64,000 nt of DNA from contig JAUJPP010000002.1 of the NCBI GenBank assembly GCA_030562195.1, forward strand, positions 3,224,001 to 3,288,000. Reading direction: 5' to 3'. A program made the translations under genes and the position numbers. This DNA is from Nipponacmea schrenckii. Lineage: Eukaryota > Mollusca > Gastropoda > Lottiidae. Shown here one piece after another: positions 58,301 to 64,000 of the stretch; the first letter of the stretch is position 1, and each line of letters begins with the position of its first letter. The notes beneath the pieces are model-generated. The model made no database searches. It saw only the letters and a program-made list of their open reading frames with translations, and was not told the origin of the DNA.

Positions 58301-61300
58301 TAATTCCCAAGGATAACAACTTAGGTTTACAGTTAAGGATCCTGCTTAGCCAGCTGGTCTTTGGCTAAAGCTCTTGGCATTTATCTTTTCCAGATTATCC
58401 TTACCCATTTACATCTTGGTGGACTGGAAATTATGAATGAAGATTACTTATTCAAGGTACTCAGACTTTAACACGCCGATCAAGATCATAAGCCACAGTT
58501 ACCATTAGCTTCAAGTAACCAAACAAAGGATGTCATGTAAATACCAACACTTCAACTGATTGTGCTATATAACCTCAAGTCACTTCTCCATGTTTTAAAT
58601 AGACAAGCTATGAAGTTGTGTTAACCTTTTCACTTACCAGACGCACAAGATAAAATTTTATCAGCAAATGAAAAACATGAAGATACGTTCAGATTATTAT
58701 TTAAGCATAGACCTAAACATTCATCACTTATACCAATATTTTTACAACAATCTGAAATAATGACAATAAAAAGATGTATTTAAACTATTACCAACGTTAT
58801 ACAGACGTATTGGATTTACCACAAATATCATCCAATTTGGCCTTCTCAATTGACAAGTGAAAATCTGGCTGTAAAACCTTATGGTCAAGGGTTAAAAACT
58901 GAACATAGAAAGTGATCTTTGACCTCTGCAGACCTAGTTTAATATCTTACTAATTTCATAAATCAATTTCAATAACTTTTTGTAAGATCACCTTCGGGAC
59001 CCCAGGAAGTTGAGCAAGAAACAAACCATGAGCTACATCAGAGATCGTGATGGAAAATATATATAAGTTCATACCTGTTCTAGTGAGCCAAACAGTACTG
59101 GCTGTAGCGTCAGAACCATTAATTTGAGGTGGAGGTAATGGAGCTGAAAATTAAAAATATCAAAGATAAAGGGTACAACATTTACGAACTAGGTATGTTA
59201 GAAAAAGTAAGAAAAAAAAGGATGTAAATAATAGATATAACTGCACTTGCTGTTGCAAGACATGGAAAAGTATGGCTTTAAAAGCTTCTCTAAGACTAAC
59301 ACTATGAAATCCTTTTAACTAGTATTTTGTGAACATGTATATTGAGAAAACATACTCTGCCATATATGCAAACTAAGACATGAAGTAAAGACATGGGTTT
59401 TATCCACTTACATTCTGGGGATGTGAACTCTTGTACAATGACACTAGCAGGACTTAAAGTGTCATTAGCTACAGAAAAAACATATATTGTATACTGTGTG
59501 TTAGGTTTCAGATTCTGTAGAATATACTTAGTATCATTGACTTCATTCTGAAACACACAAACAAAAAATCACTAGCCAAAGTATTTTAGTTTTTAAACCA
59601 TGGATAAAATACATGCATTCATAAGCAGACAGAATATTTAATCATTCATTTTCTCACAAACAAGATCTGAAATTTTCACATTAAGATTATTTTGTGATAA
59701 AACCAAATCACAAAATGAAATCTAGTTGTCTGTCCTACTTCTTTGCCACTGTTTAAGCTAATAGGATGCATAAGAAAATGCACCTGGGGACAAGAATTAT
59801 TGTCATATTTCAACACTTGGACACTTTTTTCCTTATCACACAACTCTTCCTTCCTAGTTTACAACTCTAACAGCTGTAAACTGTTGAAAATTTATAATCT
59901 ATCATGTCAACTTCTGCAGGGATATGGAATAAAAAACTGATCTGTGAATTGGAAAATTCTTTCAGGCTCACAAACATCTGTATATAGCCTAATGATGCTC
60001 CAGGTAAAACAAAATTGTATCTTGAGCACTGTGTAATGCACAAGTTGAATATGAAACTTACACTAGATATTTCTTTGGGAACATCAGTTGCATAATATTC
60101 TACCATGTATTCCGTTACTGTTGGACCTTTATTTGGTGCAGCCCATTCCACAGTGATTGTATTCTTTGTTGAATTTGTCACTTTCAATTCTCTAGGATGT
60201 TTAGGTAAGGTTTCTAAAATGACAAGATTTGTAAACACTATAAAACATGTTTCAAAAACAGTTAAAGATGAAAGCTAAACATCATAGCCACTTTAACTCT
60301 TTAAAATATATAATTTTATAAACATGCTATATAATTTTAACTCTTTAAAAATATATAATTTTATAAATATGCTATATAATTTTAACTCTTTAAAATATAT
60401 AATTTTATAAACATGCGATATAATTTTAACTCTTTAAAAATTAATTTTTATAAATATGCAAATAATTTTAACTCTTTAAAATATTTAATTTTATAAATAA
60501 GCTATATAATTTTAAATCTTTAAAATATATAATTTTATAAATATGCTATATAATTTTAACTCTTTAAAATATTTAATTTTATAAATATGCTATATAATTT
60601 TAACTCTTTAAAATGTTTAATTTTATAAATATGCTATATAATTTTAACTCTTTAAAAATTAATTTTTATAAATATGCTATATAATTTTAACTCTTTAAAA
60701 TATATAATTTTATAAATATGCTATATAATTTTAAATCTTTAAAATATTTAATTTTATAAATATGCTATATAATTTTAACTCTTTAAAAATTAATTTTTAT
60801 AAATATGCTATATAATTTTAACTCTTTAAAATATATAATTTTATAAATATGCTATATAATTTTAAATCTTTAAAATATTTAATTTTATAAATATGCTATA
60901 TAATTTTAACTCTTTAAAAATTAATTTTTATAAATATGCAAATAATTTTAACTGTTTAAAATATTTAATTTTATACATAAGCTATATAATTTTAAATCTT
61001 TAAAATATATAATTTTATAAATATGCTATATAATTTTAACTCTATAAAAATTAATTTTTATAAATATGCAAATAATTTTAACTCTTTAAAATATTTAATT
61101 TTATAAACATGCTATATAATTTTAAATCTTTAAAATATTTAATTTTATAAATATGTTATATAATTTTAATCTTTTAAATATTTAATTTTATAAATATGCT
61201 ATATAATTTTAAATCTTTAAAAATTAATTTTATAAATATGCTATATAATTTTAACTCTTTAAAATATTTAATTTTATAAATATAATATGTAATTAATTAA

Positions 61301-64000
61301 TTTTATAAATATGCTATATAATTTAAACTCTTTACAATAATTAATTTTAAAAATATGCTATATAATTCTATGTATCTACTTGATCAACCTTAATTGGTTC
61401 TAAAAGGGTTAATTAAAGATTTGGGTGAAGCTTTCAAAAAATTTTTTCAAATTCAAATTTAGATTACATTATTTAAAACTATCAGATAAAGTGAGGAACA
61501 TGTATTTCATTGACCAAAATATTATGATGAAGATTTAATAGTAACACATATTACTAAAACACAATGTGCCATATCCATTGAATGTAAACATATACATACC
61601 TATTCCTTCTTTATAGCAAGTCTGTATAGAAGTGACATAATTTACACAAGAAAGCAAAGCAGAGCCAGCATCCAGTGTGTTAGAATGGCCTGTTATCTTA
61701 CACAATCCTATACAATTTGCTTCTACATTACTTTTGGTGCAACAGCTACTATGGTCTCTTCCATCTACAAATTGAAATACAGTGAAACCTATAATGTAAT
61801 TGCTCAATAAAATATGACAAGATAGTCTTTGAAAATACACATACAAATGATCCAAAGAGTAGAAACCTGGAAAGATACAGAGTGCAGAGATATAAAAAGA
61901 GATGCAGAGAGAAGCTACATGAAAATGATATTAAGAGAAGTTACATGAAAAAGATGCAGAGAGAAGTTAAATGAAAATAATGCAGAGAGTAGTTACATCA
62001 AAATAATGCAGAGAGAAGTTACATGAAAAAGATGCAGAGAGAAGTTACATGAATATGATACAGAGAGAAGTTACACACATAAAGATGCATAGAGAAGTTA
62101 CGTGAAAATAATGCACAGAGAAGTTACATTAAAATAATGCAGAGAGTAGTTAAAGGAAAATAATGCAGAGAGTAGTTACAGGAAAAAAAATGCTGAGAGA
62201 AGTAAGTGAAAAAGAAGCAGAGAGAAGTTACATGAAAATGATACAGTTAGAAGTTAAATGCAAAAAGATGCAGAGAGAAGTTTCATGAAAATTATTTAGA
62301 GAGTGGTTACCTGAAAATAATACAGAGAGAAGTTACATGAAAAAGATGCAAAGAGAAGTAACATGGAAAAGATACAGAGATAAGTTATATCAAAAAAGAT
62401 GCAGAGAGAAGTTTCATGAAAATAATGCAAAGAGTGGTTACATGAAAACAATACAGAAAGTACTGTAGTTACATGAAGTAAATGCAGAGAGAAGTAACAT
62501 GGAAAAGATACAGAGACATTTTAAGCTAATTGCAACTTTGATTTCAGTGTCTGACCTTATAACAAAAGAAATATAATGACATTTCGTGAGTTTGCTCAAA
62601 TTCGCAATCCTATGACTTACAGCAGATGTCATATATGTTTGATCAAAGACTTAAAACTTGATTAATAAAGTCGATTTCATACACATGAACATACCTGAAC
62701 CACAAGTGATTATTTTTGCAAAATCCTGAGAACACTGTAAGGCAACATTGAAATCCTTGGTGAAATAATCCAGTAAATTAGCACTGTAACTACATCCTGG
62801 TAAACACATAGACTTGACACCTCCACTTATACAACATTCTGAAAATAACCATTCTGTTTTTGTATTACCATACATCAATGGTTGCATACCTTTTTCAGCC
62901 ATCAAACCCCTGGGGCAATCACTTCAACCCCGACATGCCCCAAAACAAAAGACATCAAAACATAAATAAGTATTTTCAAGTCAATTATCTTGAAGCTGAT
63001 TGTGCTGTACTGAAAGTAAGGTGCCTGTAATTAACTGAAAGTTTGAACTTAACTGAAAGTAACCTGTTTGTCCTGTACTAAAAATAGCCTGTTTGTCCTG
63101 TACTAAAAGTAGCCTGTTTGTCCTGTACTAAAAGTAGCCTGTTTGTCCTGTGCTAAAAGTAGCCTGTTTGTCCTGTACTAAAAGTAGCCTGTTTGTCCTG
63201 TACTGAAAGTAACCTGTTTGTCCTGTACTGAAAGTAGCCTGTTTGTCCTGTACTAAAAGTAGCCTGTTTGTCCTGTACTAAAAGTAGCCTGTTTGTCCTG
63301 TACTAAAAGTAATCTGTTTGTCCTGTACTGAAAGTATGCTGTTTGTCCTGTACTGAAAGTAAGCTGTTTGTCCTGTACTGAAAGTAAGCTGTTTGTCCTG
63401 AACTGAAAGTATGTTGTTTGTCCTGTATTGAAAGTAAGCTGTTTGTCCTGAGCTGAAAGTAAGCTGTTTGTCCTGAACTAAAAGTAAGCTGTTTGCCTTA
63501 CACTGACATGTTCTGTAAGTAATTTGTTAATAAACACCTAAATACCTGTAATATTATGAACTATAGCTGTGGCCTGGGTTGGTATGACATCATCAGGTTC
63601 TGAAAATAAAATTGTATATCATATAGAACTAAATATATATAAAATATCACAAGGGAATAAATCAAGGTACATCACAGTTTAATATTACCTCAACCTCAGA
63701 AGGTTGAAGTATAATACTGAACACCTGTGAATCAAAGGATATTATTCTAAGAAGCACCAGTTTATACAGTGAAAACTGGGCCAAGAGGCTAACCACAGGG
63801 TTAGGCAACATATTTCAGAGCAGCCATATTCAGTTCAAAGGAATTAAAATCTAAACATTTTGAAAGAAGAATGAAACAAATTGTTATCAAGTGGTTTTTT
63901 GTTTGTTTTTTATTTTTTTTTTTTTTATGAATAAAACGAGGGATCACAAACACCAACTTACTTGGGTAGGTCAATATTGTAACAGTTTCAGATGGTAAAC
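46319..64000 (-). CDS. Ig / FN3 / DB-domain type I membrane receptor (IGDB family), 3' part
   Basis: This gene runs off the window at 64000, so its 5' end is missing. Exons (minus): 64000-63962 (partial), 63599-63546, 62838-62695, 61764-61600, 60213-60062, 59547-59412, 59143-59075, 58751-58638, 58184-58032, 57743-57553, 57201-57072, 56629-56375, 55951-55652, 55439-55386, 54974-54837, 54622-54464, 53912-53755, 53478-53355, 52851-52697, 49574-49442, optional 48471-48460 and 47721-47698, 47414-47327, 47050-46981, 46513-46319. All phases agree. Order: linker-DB-DB-FN3, linker-DB-DB-FN3, Ig-Ig, linker-DB-DB-FN3-FN3, stalk, TM, tail. The DB module is a Cys-rich domain (CC at the start, then C...C...C) best known from nematode proteins; IGDB proteins combine it with Ig and FN3 and are annotated in molluscs as Ig-like and fibronectin type-III domain proteins. 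The ligand is unknown; adhesion or signalling at the cell surface is inferred. Confidence 0.93.
46668..46692. repeat. (TTA)n microsatellite
   Basis: About eight TTA units lie in the last intron of the receptor gene (46514-46980). Confidence 0.9.
46815..46925 (-). repeat. tRNA-derived SINE head, family 2
   Basis: On the minus strand it reads GAAGCTCATTTGATTAGAGC, then ACTGGGATCTTGATGTCATG, and further on GGTCATAGGTTCAAATCTTA. The first part resembles the tRNA D-arm (A box) and the last the T-arm (B box). The intervening sequence does not form a clean anticodon arm, so this is a SINE head and not a tRNA gene. It lies in the last receptor intron. Confidence 0.55.
47698..47721 (-). CDS. Candidate 24-nt stalk microexon (KSPTSAK)
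   Basis: TATTATAG acceptor, 24 nt, GTAAGT donor. It is phase 1 at both ends, so it can be included or skipped between the last FN3 exon (49442, phase 1) and the TM exon (47414, phase 1) without a shift. It adds eight residues with possible Ser/Thr phosphorylation or O-glycosylation sites just outside the membrane. Usage needs transcript evidence. Confidence 0.6.
48460..48471 (-). CDS. Candidate 12-nt stalk microexon (NTTL)
   Basis: TTTACAG acceptor, 12 nt (ATACCACATTAG), GTATAT donor, phase 1 at both ends. With the preceding A it reads Asn-Thr-Thr-Leu, which creates an N-x-T glycosylation sequon next to the membrane. Such a tiny exon can occur by chance, so confidence is moderate. Confidence 0.4.
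   Translation of the reverse strand: MPH
49705..50045 (-). pseudogene. Decayed tandem duplicate of the FN3-4 second exon
   Basis: A block about 430-450 bp upstream (in gene direction) of exon 49574-49442 repeats that exon and its flanks. Shared words in plus-strand order are 'ggatccgtgagctc', 'tatgacttccaacttcatt', 'atggtttccttctggga', 'atgtacttac', 'ttggtttcct', 'agtatctttat'-type and 'acaattt/aaggtcgttat'. The exon copy (about 49871-49992) has deletions and an in-frame TAA (after the KDTI equivalent) on the minus strand. It is therefore a dead pseudoexon. Confidence 0.75.
50185..51481. mobile_element. Non-autonomous element with internal ~161-bp tandem repeats
   Basis: It is bounded by the short inverted termini ATACGCCCAC (50185-50194) and GTGGGCGTAT (51472-51481). 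Right after the left end is a hairpin (CCACATGGAAATGTGG). Inside, 'tatccacaatagaggctaca'-type units start at 50254, 50415, 50576, 50739 and 50900 (161-163 bp apart), and more diverged units follow to about 51400. The 78-codon ORF at 50135-50371 is inside the repeat. The ~160-bp internal arrays recall bivalve pearl-type elements and the related satellites, but I could not align them. It lies in the intron that splits FN3-4. Confidence 0.7.
51590..52645. repeat. Minisatellite, ~25-bp unit (gaaattcatgacaagagatctggat)
   Basis: About 40 head-to-tail units with substitutions, one-base deletions and shortened 'gagaactggat' variants. It fills the part of the FN3-4 intron nearest exon 52697. The units are contiguous, with no unique spacers. 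Confidence 0.95.
52985..53215. repeat. MITE-like element, family 2, copy 3 (receptor intron)
   Basis: 'ggagactctgatagcattaattgtcatcatt', 'gtcactaattgcaaaa', 'gcagaaggcctttgtgat' and 'ttggaattcagaaatttgatgttatcaaagtcccc' correspond to the termini and core of the P450-intron copies at 11250-11480 and 13235-13500. Confidence 0.55.
53640..53705 (-). repeat. tRNA-like SINE head, family 3
   Basis: On the minus strand it reads AGCAGTGGCTCAGTGAGTTA, then GAGCTTTTGTTCTCTGACC, with GGTCCTGCATGGGGTTC further on. It has the organisation of a tRNA-derived SINE head and resembles 33008-33085. It lies between the two exons of FN3-3 and FN3-4. Confidence 0.45.
54175..54463 (-). repeat. Dispersed repeat ending at the splice donor of a DB exon
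   Basis: Reversed, this matches 30768-30995 in OSCP1 intron 9: 'tagattagataagctttttg', 'atatacaatatataatgcta', 'cagggctgttgatttatctg', 'tatttgccagtcatatg' and so on. The match starts at about intron position +3 of the donor of DB exon 54622-54464. A further fragment of the same family ('aactggcaaataaaaataattcaatagccctg') lies at about 54690-54770, on the other side of that exon. Confidence 0.8.
54464..55439 (-). other. Linker and DB modules 5 and 6 of the receptor
   Basis: Exons 55439-55386 (Pro-rich linker DPNMIPPITPAKPPRDIK), 54974-54837 (CCQEAKVSADCMDLCD ... CLVH ... MKCGA) and 54622-54464 (DGRDHSQCCIQNGVHPFC, then PMCSG ... ECIQ ... TCAKEGR). Both DB exons show the CC start and three further Cys groups. 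All three exons are phase 1-1, as in the other two linker-DB-DB blocks. Confidence 0.85.
55652..56629 (-). other. Two Ig domains of the receptor
   Basis: Ig-1 is 56629-56375 (TTVLLVCNYF, VKWFHNGK, EEDSGIYTCK). Ig-2 is 55951-55652 (SGSVTCTFVG, TIQWKRED, MKDYANYTCVGSNQYGSV). Each is one phase 1-1 exon with the two Cys, the core Trp and a D-x-x-x-Y-x-C strand F (Ig-2: DYANYTC), consistent with I-set/C2-type folds. Confidence 0.9.
57072..57743 (-). other. FN3 domain 2 of the receptor
   Basis: Exons 57743-57553 (VPQPPPNFIVTFNQFHSVAT, LKWSPPPDC) and 57201-57072 (YMITVSARNTYGGGQPSPVQ), split by a phase-0 intron at the FN3-typical position. The B-strand Trp and the F-strand Tyr are present. Confidence 0.85.
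58032..59143 (-). other. Linker and DB modules 3 and 4 of the receptor
   Basis: Exons 59143-59075 (SPLPPPQINGSDATASTVWL linker), 58751-58638 (DCCKNIGISDECLGLCL, SCFS, LSCAS) and 58184-58032 (DGRNHQPCCERKGLPKSC, PLCSG, SCFTYGPDIFSCF). The same organisation occurs in the blocks at 54464-55439 and 61600-63599. Confidence 0.85.
58349..58575 (-). repeat. tRNA-derived SINE, family 1, copy in a receptor intron
   Basis: The minus-strand head GGTTATATAGCACAATCAGT, then TGAAGTGTTGGTATTT, corresponds to the head of the 29097-29280 copy. The body 'gattatccttacccatttac' and 'ggaaattatgaatgaagatt' is shared with both other copies. Confidence 0.65.
59412..60213 (-). other. FN3 domain 1 of the receptor
   Basis: Exons 60213-60062 (LPKHPRELKVTNSTKNTITV, EWAAP, YMVEYYATD) and 59547-59412 (YILQNLKPNTQYTIYVFSVA). 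The B-strand Trp and the LKPNTQY tyrosine-corner signature are clear. Confidence 0.9.
60288..61372. repeat. AT-rich minisatellite, ~45-bp unit, in a receptor intron
   Basis: About 24 units contain 'taactctttaaaatatataa' followed by 'ttttataaatatgctatata'. Several recurring variants ('aaaattaatttttataaata', 'tgcaaataatttta') alternate in blocks, which indicates segmental amplification. It lies between DB-2 and FN3-1. Confidence 0.95.
61860..62520. repeat. Minisatellite, ~25-bp unit (gatgcagagagaagttacatgaaaa)
   Basis: About 25 imperfect head-to-tail units in the intron between DB-1 and DB-2, mostly purines on the plus strand. There are no unique spacers. Confidence 0.93.
63005..63505. repeat. 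Minisatellite, ~25-bp unit (agtagcctgtttgtcctgtactaaa)
   Basis: About 19 head-to-tail units with 'agtaacct', 'agtaagct' and 'agtatgct' variants in the intron between the linker exon at 63546 and DB-1. It is unrelated in sequence to the other 25-bp arrays in this gene. Confidence 0.95.
63962..64000 (-). CDS. Partial exon of the receptor at the window edge
   Basis: This is open in the receptor frame (LPSETVTILTYP) and ends at a GTAAGT donor with phase 1, matching the linker exon at 63599. It is probably the last strand of an FN3 domain whose remainder lies beyond the window. Confidence 0.75.

Larger units (their letters stand above)
61600..63599 (-). other. Linker and DB modules 1 and 2 of the receptor
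   Basis: Exons 63599-63546 (PDDVIPTQATAIVHNIT linker), 62838-62695 (ECCISGGVKSMCLPGCS, LQCSQDFAKIITCGS) and 61764-61600 (DGRDHSSCCTKSN, ANCIGLCK, SCVNYVTSIQTCYKEG). All are phase 1-1. The exon upstream of the linker (63962-64000) looks like the end of another FN3 domain (ETVTILTYP). Confidence 0.85.

Overview
The window is nuclear DNA of an animal. It is AT-rich, and every confident gene is split into many exons by GT..AG introns full of repeats. Bacterial features (operons, ribosome binding sites, CRISPR) do not apply. The protein repertoire and the repeat style (tRNA-derived SINEs, MITE-like inverted repeats, an element carrying ~161-bp internal tandem repeats) suggest a lophotrochozoan, most likely a bivalve mollusc. 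That assignment is inference; nothing here is diagnostic of a species. I read the exon structures by eye from splice sites, reading-frame phase and remembered family alignments.

Layout. (1) 1-10 kb: diverged repeats, one 5' coding exon of an unidentified minus-strand gene (3499-3714), and a few richer-GC patches that may be a first exon or gene remnants. (2) 10.26-18.30 kb, minus: complete cytochrome P450 of the CYP39A1 type, 13 coding exons, 480 aa. (3) 18.42-32.04 kb, plus: complete OSCP1, 10 exons, 372 aa, starting only 125 bp from the P450 start codon. (4) 35.31-40.71 kb, minus: complete POLDIP3/SKAR RNA-binding protein, 10 exons, 495 aa, convergent with OSCP1. (5) 41.40-43.47 kb, plus: complete THUMPD1, 2 coding exons, 351 aa, head-to-head with POLDIP3. 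(6) 46.32-64.00 kb, minus: the 3' part (>1,000 residues) of a large type I membrane receptor built from FN3, Ig and cysteine-rich DB modules (the IGDB family of nematodes and other invertebrates). It ends in a transmembrane helix and a tyrosine-rich cytoplasmic tail.

The genes do not form a pathway. They are an oxysterol/xenobiotic-type P450, a cilia/transport-associated protein, an mRNA export/translation adaptor, a tRNA acetylation cofactor and a cell-surface receptor. What links them is architecture: two divergent gene pairs with short shared promoter regions, and convergent 3' ends between the pairs.

Most interesting observations: a canonical ITAM plus an NPxY motif in the cytoplasmic tail of the Ig/FN3/DB receptor; a seven-copy tandem array of the OSCP1 exon-2 splice acceptor in which every upstream decoy leads to the same in-frame stop; phase-symmetric 12- and 24-nt stalk microexons; a decayed duplicate of an FN3 exon; duplicated 54-nt cassette exons in POLDIP3; a mirror-repeat polypurine/polypyrimidine tract in the POLDIP3/THUMPD1 promoter; and a G-quadruplex tract inside a 131-nt P450 intron.
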